A DNA stretch of 23,966 nucleotides from JAZDJJ01 sp043804035 (GCA_043804035.1 JAZDJJ010000119.1:1-23966); one strand, 5' to 3'; positions 16,491 to 23,641 are shown, counted from the stretch's first letter. Notes: generated by a model not told the origin, from the sequence alone. A program made the numbers and translations.

Positions 16491-17759
16491 CTAAAATACA
16501 ATTTCATTTTTGAGCATTACTATTGCTCCATTTTTATAATAAGGACACATTGTTTTAGGATGTTCTAATAAATTTCCTTCTAATTTGTATGTGTCTGCTA
16601 TACAACCACCACCACATAAATATTTTAAATTACAATTTTTGCATTTCATTTTATAATTGACATTATTAGTTACTCTAAACATTGTAGATATATTCGAATT
16701 ATAAATATATTCAAAATCATTTTTCAATAAATTACCTAATTTGAATTCCGGAAAATGAAATGATTGACAAGGATAACAATTACCAATTGCATCTATACTA
16801 AAAGTATTATAACCAGCACCACAAGTAATAAATTCAAATCTGCCTACATTTTCGTCAACATTATCTGTTGTTGCTTTATACAAATTATTGTTATTTTCAA
16901 AATAATTATAATGACTTTTAACAGAAGGCATCATTTTTATTTCTGAATGATTATTTGGAATACGTATAGTTCTATTAAATTTTAATCCATTTTTTTTACA
17001 AAAGCATTCAACATCTTTAATTTTATCAGTTCCTTTTTTGGTCCAAACAGATGATATAATTATTTTTTGTTTAAGTCCTATTTTTTTTAGAAAATTTATG
17101 TTTTTGAAAAAAATTTTACGATTAAAATTCATTCTTTCATGCTCATTATCTTTAATATTATCACAACTAAGATTTATTACATCAATAAGCCGAAAAGCAT
17201 TGTTTAATTTTAATTTTTCATAATCCAAACTCCCATTAGAAATTAAGGTTAATTTTATTTTTATATTTTTTTTTATGTATTGAACTAAATCTCCGAAAGA
17301 TTTATGAAGTATCACTTCACCGCCAATTAAGATAATAGACCTTGAATAAGGCATTACTTTATCAATAATAATTTTCCATTTATTATAATCCAAATCTTTT
17401 TTATTTTTTCTATATCCTTTATTATAGCAATAAATACATTTTAGATTACATTTGTCTGTAAGATGAAGATAAAAAAGTTTGTTAGATTTATTTAATTTAT
17501 ATGTTAAATTTTTAAAATCTTCTGTATCTGAAAGAAAATTCACGTTCTTTAATGTTTTGTAAAAATCCTTAAAGGATTCATGTTCTTTTAAAGAAATATT
17601 TTTCAACCAATCGCTTTTTTTATCATATTTTAAAATAATATCAAAATATTTTTTGCCTACTTTATCCATTCTCATAGGAATGTGTTTTATAGAATTATAA
17701 ACCAAAACTTCATTTTCAGAAATTTGTTTTATGAAATAATTTTTATTTTTATTTTTCAT
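16491..17759 (-). CDS. Radical SAM/SPASM peptide maturase
   Basis: A 422-residue enzyme of the type that modifies ribosomal peptides in the cytoplasm. Residues about 1–80 could be a small leader-recognition (PqqD-like) domain. The radical SAM cluster motif TDKCNLKCIYC gives Cys104, Cys108 and Cys111 (CxxxCxxC), followed by IILIGGEV (SAM-binding GGE) and LTLISNGS. The C-terminal SPASM region has TCGAG, NCYPC, then CKNCNLKYLCGGGC (about 373–386) and MCPYY (Cys405), enough cysteines for two auxiliary [4Fe-4S] clusters. The frame opens at a TTG (17789) inside a palindrome; the ATG at 17759 is preferred. It follows the precursor gene after a terminator-like hairpin. The reaction (thioether, C–C or epimerisation) cannot be decided; a Cys-containing core makes a sactipeptide-type thioether possible. 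Confidence 0.9.
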   Translation of the reverse strand: MKNKNKNYFIKQISENEVLVYNSIKHIPMRMDKVGKKYFDIILKYDKKSDWLKNISLKEHESFKDFYKTLKNVNFLSDTEDFKNLTYKLNKSNKLFYLHLTDKCNLKCIYCYNKGYRKNKKDLDYNKWKIIIDKVMPYSRSIILIGGEVILHKSFGDLVQYIKKNIKIKLTLISNGSLDYEKLKLNNAFRLIDVINLSCDNIKDNEHERMNFNRKIFFKNINFLKKIGLKQKIIISSVWTKKGTDKIKDVECFCKKNGLKFNRTIRIPNNHSEIKMMPSVKSHYNYFENNNNLYKATTDNVDENVGRFEFITCGAGYNTFSIDAIGNCYPCQSFHFPEFKLGNLLKNDFEYIYNSNISTMFRVTNNVNYKMKCKNCNLKYLCGGGCIADTYKLEGNLLEHPKTMCPYYKNGAIVMLKNEIVF

Positions 17760-17778
17760 AAATAATTCTAATGAACTA

Positions 17779-17799
17779 CCCCGCAGCAAGCTGACGGGG
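17779..17799. repeat. Short GC-rich palindrome before the maturase gene
   Basis: CCCCGCAGC (17779–17787) pairs with GCTG-A-CGGGG (17790–17799) with a two-base loop and one bulged A. It stands out in very AT-rich surroundings and resembles REP-like CCCGCAGCAAGCTG-CGGG palindromes I recall from Bacteroidetes intergenic DNA. In the operon transcript it would fold 20 bases before the maturase ATG and could protect or process the mRNA. Confidence 0.6.
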
Positions 17800-17810
17800 A
17801 ATTCTTTCGA

Positions 17811-17854
17811 TTAAATAAAAACAAGACGATGATAATCAATAACCATCGTCTTGT
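17811..17854 (-). terminator. Terminator-like hairpin between precursor and maturase genes
   Basis: ACAAGACGATG (17821–17831) and CATCGTCTTGT (17844–17854) form a perfect 11-bp stem with a 12-base loop. On the minus strand the stem is followed by TTTTTATTTAA. It lies 33 bases past the precursor stop. Partial termination here would yield abundant precursor mRNA and less of the enzyme and transport genes, a common arrangement in RiPP loci. The stem is only moderately GC-rich, so termination may be incomplete. Confidence 0.7.
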
Positions 17855-17886
17855 AGAATTAATACTATTGCTTAAACCATACAACT

Positions 17887-18057
17887 TCAATTTGCTCCTG
17901 TTGCTCCTTTGCCTGCTCCTTTCAAGACTCCTTTTGTTATTGAACAGTAACACTCAATATTACCGTCCCTGCCACCTTTTAATTTGCTCATATCTGTTTT
18001 CGAAAGAACGAATTTGGCGACTTTTACATGTTGTGAACTTACTTTTCTTTTTTTCAT
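17887..18057 (-). CDS. RiPP precursor peptide with Gly-Gly leader
   Basis: A 56-residue peptide starting at ATG 18057 and ending at TGA 17887. Residues 1–29 form a basic leader (MKKRKVSSQHV…) ending LSKTDMSKLKGG, the pattern of Bacteroidetes GG-leader natural-product precursors (TIGR04149-like, LSKEEM-xx-LKGG), to be cut by the C39 peptidase after Gly29. The 27-residue core begins RDGNIECYCS, with Cys at about 36 and 38, and ends in alternating Gly/Ala/Lys (KGAGKGATGAN). The Cys-Tyr-Cys is a likely target of the radical SAM maturase encoded next on the same strand; no lanthipeptide or cyclodehydratase enzymes are present. It is the first gene of the operon and faces a divergent XRE regulator. 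Coding status rests on leader motif and context; the core sequence is not one I recognise. Confidence 0.85.
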   Translation of the reverse strand: MKKRKVSSQHVKVAKFVLSKTDMSKLKGGRDGNIECYCSITKGVLKGAGKGATGAN

Positions 18058-18179
18058 AAAAAAAATAGTTTTAAAGAAATTAATTTTAAATTTTGTTCTC
18101 CCTTCACGCGGTAAGTACGAATTTTTATAGGTTGATCTCCTGTTAGGGGTTTTTGTTTGAGTGCGCCCTCCTTATTCTA

Positions 18180-18228
18180 ATTGTTAATTGTTAATTGTTA
18201 ATTGCACATTGCACATTGTTAATTGTTT
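18180..18228. repeat. Seven-unit heptanucleotide array in the divergent promoter region
   Basis: Seven consecutive 7-mers: ATTGTTA three times, ATTGCAC twice, ATTGTTA, ATTGTTT. It lies in the 265-bp gap (18058–18322) between the divergent precursor and XRE genes. No other gene is seen in this gap. The array may be a multi-site binding region for the neighbouring regulator, a slippage-prone spacer, or a copy of a dispersed repeat; similar arrays occur at 217 and 8202. Confidence 0.85.
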
Positions 18229-18261
18229 TCGGGTGCAATGGTAATACTTGTGTTTGGATTG

Positions 18262-18296
18262 TTTGTCTATTTTTGTGTTCTAAATTATTACTTTTG
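18262..18296 (+). promoter_or_regulatory. Candidate promoter of the XRE regulator gene
   Basis: TACTTTTG at 18289–18296 matches the Bacteroidetes -7 consensus TAnnTTTG. A TTTG at 18262–18265 could be the -33 element, though the 23-base spacing is slightly longer than the usual 19–21. The predicted transcript would start about 20 bases before the ATG at 18323. Confidence 0.35.
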
Positions 18297-18322
18297 GTTT
18301 CTAAATTATAACCTAAATAAAT

Positions 18323-18754
18323 ATGGAAAACAATTTTGAAAATAGTACCATAGCACAAAACATTAGAAAGATATGAGACATAAAAGGATTTTCTCAGGAA
18401 TTTGTTGCTGAGAAATTAGCATTATCTCAATCTGCATATTCTAAAATAGAACAAGGAAAAACATTTCTTACAGAGGAAATAAAAGAAAAAATTGCTGATA
18501 TATTATGCGTAAGTAAAAAATTATTAGAGAGATATGATGATAATATGATATTCAACTATTGTAATCAAAGTGGCAATGTTGGCGACAATCATACCTATAA
18601 TCATAATCCCGTAGAAAAAATGGAAGCCATTTACAAACAACTCATTTCAGAAAAAGATAGCAGTATCAAATTGCTGGAGGAAATGTTAAATGAAAAAGAT
18701 GCTCGTATTAAATTGCTGGAGGGAATTTTGAGTAAGAAAAATACCCACAATTAA
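18323..18754 (+). pseudogene. XRE-family (helix-turn-helix) regulator with an in-frame stop
   Basis: Read through a single TGA at codon 18 (18374–18376), this frame encodes 143 codons: MENNFENSTIAQNIRKI, stop, then DIKGFSQEFVAEKLALSQSA and YSKIEQGKTFLTEEIKEKIA, an HTH_3 domain, then a spacer with NQSGNVGDN, and a coiled-coil-like tail with two near-identical IKLLEE/IKLLEG heptads (about 115–135). Relatives have Arg or another residue in the KI-x-DIKGFSQ position, so one CGA-to-TGA change would explain it. The next ATG (18545) lies after the DNA-binding domain. TGA ends other genes here (precursor, queA, uppP), so it is not recoded. It is divergent from the RiPP operon and was probably its regulator. 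Confidence 0.85.
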
Positions 18755-18805
18755 ATCACAAGAAAAAGTTTTTAAAAAACACAAATTACTTACCGAATGA
18801 AAATA

Positions 18806-18891
18806 GATTTCTTCTATACTTCGGCAATAGTTCGGCTTTGCTCACTACAAGGCTCAGTATACCATAAATCTTTTTTGATTTTTATCTCGTT
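18806..18891. repeat. Right flanking repeat of the accessory cassette
   Basis: 18806–18827 (GATTTCTTCTATACTTCGGC then AA) is identical to 10930–10951, and 18852–18891 matches 11021–11060 at 37 of 40 positions, both in direct orientation. The two blocks are 24 bases apart here and 69 in the left copy, which has tandem expansions. It lies between the XRE pseudogene and queA. Confidence 0.85.
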
Positions 18892-18922
18892 TATATGTAA
18901 TTGAAAATTTTATGTAAGTTTG
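18890..18922 (+). promoter_or_regulatory. Candidate queA promoter
   Basis: TAAGTTTG (18915–18922) is a full match to the Bacteroidetes -7 consensus TAnnTTTG. TTTA at 18890–18893 sits at the right distance (21 bases) for the -33 TTTG with one mismatch, and lies on the edge of the right flanking repeat. The ATG of queA is 25 bases downstream of the -7 element. Confidence 0.45.
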
Positions 18923-18946
18923 TTCCAATTTTTTTTAAAAACTTTT

Positions 18947-19999
18947 ATGAAATTATCTCAATTCAAATTCAATTTACCAAAAAATATTCTTGCCGAATAT
19001 CCTGCGAAAAATCGTGATGAAGCACGTCTAATGATTATAAATCGCAAAACAAAAAAAATAGAACACAAGGTTTTCAAAAACATATTCAATTATTTTGATC
19101 CCGGAGATGTGATGATTGTGAACAATACAAGAGTTTTTCCGGCACGGCTATATGGATATAAAGAAAAGACAAGAGCCAAAATAGAAGTGTTCCTGCTCAG
19201 AGAGCTCAACCGCGATAGTCGTCTCTGGGATGTGATGGTTGATCCTGCAAGAAAAATTCGCATCGGAAATAAATTATATTTCGGAGAAGAAGAACCCGAA
19301 CTTGTTGCCGAAGTGATTGACAATACTACTTCACGCGGCAGAACATTACGTTTTCTTTTTGACGGTCCGTATGATGAATTTAAAACACTGCTCACTAACC
19401 TTGGTCAGACACCACTACCAAAATACATCAAGCGCAAACCCGAACCAATGGATGCTGAACGTTACCAAACTGTTTTCGCAAAAGTGGAAGGAGCTGTCGC
19501 TGCTCACACTGCCGGACTGCATTTCAGTCGCGAACTAGTAAGAAAACTTCAGATAAAAGGAATTGATTTTGCAGAGATTACTCTTCATATTGGACTCGGA
19601 ACATTTCGCCCAATTGAAGTTGAAGACCTCGTCAAACACAAAATGGACTCAGAAGAAATGGAAATTTCACAAAGTACTGCAGACATTGTGAATAAATGCA
19701 AAGATGCCGGGAAAAAAATTTGTGCTGTTGGAACAACGTCTATGCGTTCTGTTGAGACATCTGTTTCAACTACCGGTCGTTTGAATCCATTTAAAGGATG
19801 GACTAACAAATTTATTTTTCCTCCTTATGATTTCAGTATTACCGACAGTATGATCACTAATTTTCATATGCCTGAATCTCCGATGCTCATCATGGTGTGT
19901 GCATTTGGCGGTTATGATCTTATTATGAAAGCGTATAAAGAAGCAATCAAAAACAAATACAGATTCTTTACTTACGGTGATGCGATGTTGATTCTTTGA
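18947..19999 (+). CDS. queA: S-adenosylmethionine:tRNA ribosyltransferase-isomerase
   Basis: QueA transfers and isomerises the ribosyl part of SAM to preQ1 in tRNA, forming epoxyqueuosine. The 350-residue length is typical. Motifs include FNLPKNILAEYPAKNRDEAR at the N terminus, VNNTRVFPARLYG, GQTPLPKYIKR, ERYQTVFAKVEGAVAAHTAG, LHFSRELV, LHIGLGTFRPI and the C-terminal TNFHMPESPMLIMVCAFGG. The frame is open to a TTG at 18920, but the ATG at 18947 gives the usual MKLSQF start. It follows the right flanking repeat and precedes ispD by 75 bases on the same strand. Confidence 0.97.
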   Translation: MKLSQFKFNLPKNILAEYPAKNRDEARLMIINRKTKKIEHKVFKNIFNYFDPGDVMIVNNTRVFPARLYGYKEKTRAKIEVFLLRELNRDSRLWDVMVDPARKIRIGNKLYFGEEEPELVAEVIDNTTSRGRTLRFLFDGPYDEFKTLLTNLGQTPLPKYIKRKPEPMDAERYQTVFAKVEGAVAAHTAGLHFSRELVRKLQIKGIDFAEITLHIGLGTFRPIEVEDLVKHKMDSEEMEISQSTADIVNKCKDAGKKICAVGTTSMRSVETSVSTTGRLNPFKGWTNKFIFPPYDFSITDSMITNFHMPESPMLIMVCAFGGYDLIMKAYKEAIKNKYRFFTYGDAMLIL

Positions 20000-20074
20000 C
20001 TATGAGTTCAGAAGGTAAAAATATTTTTTAAAATAAAAATTACTGAAAAATAAGTTTTAGAAAAATAAAAAAGC

Positions 20075-20836
20075 ATGACAGACCTTCCTCCTAAAAAGTA
20101 CGCTATCATTGTTGCGGGTGGAAGCGGTACTCGCATGAACACACCAATTCCAAAACAATTTCTTAATCTGGATAACAAACCAGTAGTGATGCACGCTATT
20201 ACATGCTTTGCTGAGGCAGGAATGAATATAGAAATTATTCTTGTGCTGAACAAAGAACATATTTCTTACTGGCATGAACTTTGTAAAGAGTATAATTTTT
20301 CTACTGAAATAAAAATTACAGAAGGCGGAGAGAATAGATTTGAATCAGTTAAAAAAGGATTAGCGATAATTGAAGGTGATGGCATTGTTGCTGTTCATGA
20401 TGCTGTGCGCCCGTTGGTGAGAACAAAAACAATCTTCACTGCTTTTAAATCAGCTGAGATGTACGGTAACGCAGTGCCCGCCATTCCGCTCAATGATTCT
20501 ATTCGCCAAATTGATTCCACAAAAAGCATTGCGCTGGACCGCACGCGATATTGCATCATTCAAACCCCGCAATGTTTTCAACTGGAAATACTAAAAAAAA
20601 TTTACTCTACTGCCGAGTATAAAATTCATTTTACAGATGATGCTTCTATAGTGGAATTTGCAGGAGAAAAAATTCATCTGATTGATGGCAATCCGGATAA
20701 CATAAAAATTACAACTCACCGAGATTTTGTAATTGCCGAAGCATTAATAAAATATCGTCCCGTGATAACTCCTGCCAACAAATTAAAACCTGCTGAAGAA
20801 TTAAATCTTCTTAGTGGACATTCACAGGTAGCGTAA
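20075..20836 (+). CDS. ispD: 2-C-methyl-D-erythritol 4-phosphate cytidylyltransferase
   Basis: IspD joins CTP and MEP in the third step of the MEP isoprenoid pathway. The 253-residue protein has the nucleotide-binding start AIIVAGGSGTRMNTPIPKQF (Gly-rich loop with Arg20 and Lys27), GGENRFESVKKGL, VAVHDAVRPLV, AVPAIPLNDSIRQI, QTPQCFQ and FTDDASIVEFAG, all family signatures. The last 20 or so residues (PANKLKPAEELNLLSGH) extend past the usual C terminus and are not conserved as far as I know. The window also encodes the later pathway enzyme IspG, but 16 kb away and on the other strand. Confidence 0.96.
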   Translation: MTDLPPKKYAIIVAGGSGTRMNTPIPKQFLNLDNKPVVMHAITCFAEAGMNIEIILVLNKEHISYWHELCKEYNFSTEIKITEGGENRFESVKKGLAIIEGDGIVAVHDAVRPLVRTKTIFTAFKSAEMYGNAVPAIPLNDSIRQIDSTKSIALDRTRYCIIQTPQCFQLEILKKIYSTAEYKIHFTDDASIVEFAGEKIHLIDGNPDNIKITTHRDFVIAEALIKYRPVITPANKLKPAEELNLLSGHSQVA

Positions 20837-20885
20837 CACACTGTTTCATAATGTTATTCTGAAAATAATATTAGAAACCACCGCT

Positions 20886-20903
20886 ATTTCGGCAATCTCA
20901 ATA
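20886..20903. repeat. Fragment of the cassette-flanking repeat family
   Basis: ATTTCGGCAATCTCAATA matches 10974–10991 of the left flanking repeat at 17 of 18 positions. It lies in the 115-bp gap between the convergent ispD and truB genes. This third site suggests the flanking sequences belong to a dispersed intergenic family. Confidence 0.5.
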
Positions 20904-20960
20904 TAAAATTCACAAACCATAAAAGGTCAGGATGTCTGAGATTTGCGAATTTTATTTTTG
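20903..20960. terminator. Convergent terminator hairpin between ispD and truB
   Basis: ATAAAATTC (20903–20911) pairs with GAATTTTAT (20947–20955), and the stem continues past one mismatch with CAAA/TTTG. T-rich sequence follows on the plus strand. The right arm overlaps the truB stop codon. It fits shared termination of two converging transcripts, but the stem is AT-rich and the loop is long. Confidence 0.45.
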
Positions 20961-21671
20961 GTTTGTAGAAGAAGGAACCGCGTAGCAATTCATTTTTTTC
21001 TCCCAATCCAAAATGTCTTCAGCATCTTCTATTTTATATTTTCCAATCCTCGTCCGACAGAGAGACGAAAGCAAAGATCCGCATCCGAGTTCTCTTCCAA
21101 AATCATTTGCCAGAGAACGAATATAAGTTCCTTTACTGCATACTACTTTGAAATCAACAAGCGGCAAATTAACATCGTTGATTTTGAATTCATCAATAAA
21201 CACAGATACGGGTTTGAGTTCCTGCTGAATGCCTTTGCGTGCATTCAAATATGCGCGTATGCCTTTAATTTTTTTTGCAGAAAATGAAGGAGGAATCTGT
21301 AATTGCGGTCCGATGAATTTTTTTGCAGTGTCGTATAGAATTTGTTTCGTAATATTCTGAATGGGATAACGATTTTCAATTGCTGTTTCCATATCATAAG
21401 AAGGAGAAGTAACGCCAAGCATAAATGTTCCTGTATATTCTTTTTCCATGTCCTGAAACTTGAAAATATTTTTTGTTTCCTTTCCGATGCAAATGATAAG
21501 CAATCCGGTTGCGAGAGGATCGAGCGTTCCTGCATGACCAATTTTTAAATCCCTCAATCTATAAGTTTCGCGAATAACATGACGCATTTTTTTTATCACA
21601 TCAAACGAAGTCCAATTCTTGGGCTTGTTAATAAGAATTATTTTTCCTTCGGTGAAATCAAAAGCTGTCAT
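20952..21671 (-). CDS. truB: tRNA pseudouridine-55 synthase
   Basis: TruB isomerises U55 in the T-loop of tRNAs. The 239-residue protein has the family start GKIILINKPKNWTSFDVIKK, the catalytic motif GHAGTLDPLATGLL with Asp51, and later YTGTFMLG, PPSFSAKKIKG, ARKGI and SKGTYIRSLANDFGREL. The C-terminal PUA domain of longer TruBs is missing, which is normal in Bacteroidetes. Its ATG overlaps the uppP stop by 4 bases (ATGA at 21668–21671), so translation is coupled. Last gene of the ftsX operon. Confidence 0.97.
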   Translation of the reverse strand: MTAFDFTEGKIILINKPKNWTSFDVIKKMRHVIRETYRLRDLKIGHAGTLDPLATGLLIICIGKETKNIFKFQDMEKEYTGTFMLGVTSPSYDMETAIENRYPIQNITKQILYDTAKKFIGPQLQIPPSFSAKKIKGIRAYLNARKGIQQELKPVSVFIDEFKINDVNLPLVDFKVVCSKGTYIRSLANDFGRELGCGSLLSSLCRTRIGKYKIEDAEDILDWEKKMNCYAVPSSTNQK

Positions 21672-22462
21672 ATCTTAAACATTAGTTCGGTTCCCTCATA
21701 TAAAGTATAAGTGAGAAAAACAATACCGAGAATGATTCTATACCAGCCGAAATGTTTGAATCCGTATCGTGTGAGAAAAGCAACAAATGCTTTCACGGCA
21801 AATATGGCAACAACAAAAGCAACTGCCATTCCTGTTAATAACAGTTTTATATTTTCAGAATTGATCATGTCTTTTGATTCCCATAAGTCCTTTCCCGAAG
21901 CAGCAAACATAGTGGGAATGGCAAGCAAAAAAGAAAACTCTGCGGCTTGCTTTCTGTTGAACCCTGAAAATATTCCTCCGAAAATAGTTGCCGCCGCACG
22001 CGATACTCCTGGAACCATGGAGATGCATTGAAATAATCCTATCTTAAAAGCACCTGCATAACTAATATCTTCCACCTGCCAAAAATTGCTTTTGCGTTCA
22101 CTCCATTTATCAAGCAGAATAAGAATCACTCCACCTAATATGAGCGACACACTTACCGTGATGGGATTGAATAAATAATGTTTGATGATTTTGTAAGCGA
22201 GTAACCCAATAACGCCTGTCGGCAGAAATGCAATAAATAGTTTTATGTAAATATTTATCCCGATAAAAAATCTTTTTATGTACAAAATGAGTACAGCGAG
22301 AATGGCTCCGAGTTGAATCACAATTTCAAAAGTTTTGGCGAACTCTGTATTTTGCATTTCCATCAACGACTGCGCAAGAATCATATGCCCCGTGGATGAA
22401 ACAGGAAGAAATTCAGTAAGCCCTTCAATGATAGCGAGAATTATAGATTGTAAAAAAGTCAT
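21668..22462 (-). CDS. uppP: Undecaprenyl-diphosphate phosphatase (BacA/UppP)
   Basis: UppP is an integral inner-membrane enzyme that dephosphorylates undecaprenyl diphosphate for reuse in peptidoglycan and other envelope glycan synthesis. The 264-residue protein starts with the re-entrant signature IIEGLTEFLPVSSTGHMILA (catalytic Glu and Ser/Thr/His residues) and has the second signature PGVSRAAATIFGG with its essential Arg (commonly PGxSRSGxT). About eight hydrophobic segments are visible. It lies 24 bases after the DUF3098 gene and overlaps truB. Confidence 0.97.
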   Translation of the reverse strand: MTFLQSIILAIIEGLTEFLPVSSTGHMILAQSLMEMQNTEFAKTFEIVIQLGAILAVLILYIKRFFIGINIYIKLFIAFLPTGVIGLLAYKIIKHYLFNPITVSVSLILGGVILILLDKWSERKSNFWQVEDISYAGAFKIGLFQCISMVPGVSRAAATIFGGIFSGFNRKQAAEFSFLLAIPTMFAASGKDLWESKDMINSENIKLLLTGMAVAFVVAIFAVKAFVAFLTRYGFKHFGWYRIILGIVFLTYTLYEGTELMFKI

Positions 22463-22486
22463 TTGTTAACCAATTAAGGAATTGAC

Positions 22487-22762
22487 TTATCCCTTTGGTT
22501 TTTTGATGATGGAAAACAAAACAATAATATATCCAACAAAAATGACAATGGGAGCAAGTGTGATTCTTTGGAAATTAAAAATATCTTCAGAAAAAACTTT
22601 CGGATCATCAGAACCACCACCTATCATCAATATCATTCCGAGAAATACAGTAGCAATGCCGATGAGCATCAATTTGTAATTTTCTTTACTGAAAGTAAAA
22701 GATGTTTTATCCTGTTGGATACCGCTTTTAACAGGAGCAGTTTTGATTTTTTCTTTAGTCAT
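22487..22762 (-). CDS. DUF3098 small membrane protein
   Basis: A 91-residue protein with two transmembrane helices (about residues 30–48, LMLIGIATVFLGMILMIGG, and 68–86, LAPIVIFVGYIIVLFSII) joined by the conserved-looking SDDPKVFSEDIFNFQRIT loop. This matches the DUF3098 family, found in Bacteroidetes next to ftsX and uppP. The function is unknown; its place between a division gene and a lipid-carrier gene suggests an envelope role. The gap to ftsX is 9 bases. Confidence 0.9.
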   Translation of the reverse strand: MTKEKIKTAPVKSGIQQDKTSFTFSKENYKLMLIGIATVFLGMILMIGGGSDDPKVFSEDIFNFQRITLAPIVIFVGYIIVLFSIIKKPKG

Positions 22763-22771
22763 AAAATTTTT

Positions 22772-23641
22772 TTAATAATACAATTCATCTGAACTCACAC
22801 GAAGATATTTTCGCACTGCAAAGAAAGTAGAAATTCCCGAAATGATGATGCCGAAAAGAAAAATAATTCCAAATAAACCAATAAGCATTTGAGTATTGGA
22901 AATCTGATTGATGTCAGGAATTTTTTTTATGATAGCAAAAATAATTCCGCCTAACATTAAGTTAGCAATGGTGCCGGCAATAATTCCATGCCAAATTCCA
23001 TTTAGTAAAAATGGTTTTCGTATAAATCCACCTGTTGCTCCAATTAATTGCATAGTTTTGATAAGAAAACGTTTTGAATAAATAGATAGGCGAATAGTAT
23101 TATTGATAAGTGCAAGCGCAATAAACATTAATATACCGATAAAAATTAAAAGAACTAAAATACCATTCTTCACATTTTCATTCACCAAATTTAAAAGCGA
23201 CTCCTGATAATCAAACTCTTTTACTATAGAATAATCCAGTATTTGTGTTTTTATCCAAGCGATGCTGTCCTTGTTAGCATAGTCGGCTTTTATCTGAACT
23301 TCAATGGATGAAGGTAAAGGATTATATCCTATGAACTGAACAAAATCTTCTCCAACTTCTTCCTTGTAGATTTCTGCGGCATCCTCTTTAGAAATATATT
23401 TTGACGATTTAACATAACTACTTGCTTCCAAAAATGAATGAAGTTTTTCAATGTCTTCATCCTTTGGATTGTCTTTCAGATAAACATGGAAGTTGATATT
23501 TTCTTTTAGATGATCAGAAATTTTCTTCGCGCTGATAAGCATCATGCCAAGCATTCCGAGCAGAAACAATACCAACGAAATGCTAATGACTGTTGTAATG
23601 GACGAAGACCAGATATGTTTTTTATTTCGTTCTTCTGACAT
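22772..23641 (-). CDS. ftsX: Cell-division ABC-type permease FtsX
   Basis: FtsX works with the ATPase FtsE at the division septum to control peptidoglycan hydrolases. The 289-residue protein has one N-terminal transmembrane helix (about 18–40, VISISLVLFLLGMLGMMLIS), a periplasmic loop with the family's NINFHVYLKDNPKDEDIEKL and the YISKEDAAEIYKEEVGEDF segment, then three helices in the C-terminal half. The last, ending FAVRKYLRVSSDELYY, is typical of the Bacteroidetes protein. ftsE is not adjacent. It is the first gene of the operon with DUF3098, uppP and truB. Confidence 0.95.
   Translation of the reverse strand: MSEERNKKHIWSSSITTVISISLVLFLLGMLGMMLISAKKISDHLKENINFHVYLKDNPKDEDIEKLHSFLEASSYVKSSKYISKEDAAEIYKEEVGEDFVQFIGYNPLPSSIEVQIKADYANKDSIAWIKTQILDYSIVKEFDYQESLLNLVNENVKNGILVLLIFIGILMFIALALINNTIRLSIYSKRFLIKTMQLIGATGGFIRKPFLLNGIWHGIIAGTIANLMLGGIIFAIIKKIPDINQISNTQMLIGLFGIIFLFGIIISGISTFFAVRKYLRVSSDELYY

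Noticed and set aside
17760..17789. TTG start giving ten extra residues on the radical SAM protein
   Set aside because: The extra codons fall in a GC-rich palindrome and the ATG at 17759 is a better start.
17829..18059. 76-residue plus-strand frame opposite the precursor
   Set aside because: Leu-rich antisense shadow without a recognisable motif; the minus-strand frame has the GG leader and the right neighbours.
18374..18376. TGA in the XRE gene as a recoded sense codon
   Set aside because: TGA is used as a genuine stop in this window (precursor, queA, uppP, sigma factor), and no selenocysteine-type context is apparent.
18545..18754. 69-residue frame as an independent small gene
   Set aside because: It is the tail of the XRE frame after the HTH domain; sequence continuity across the TGA makes it a pseudogene part.
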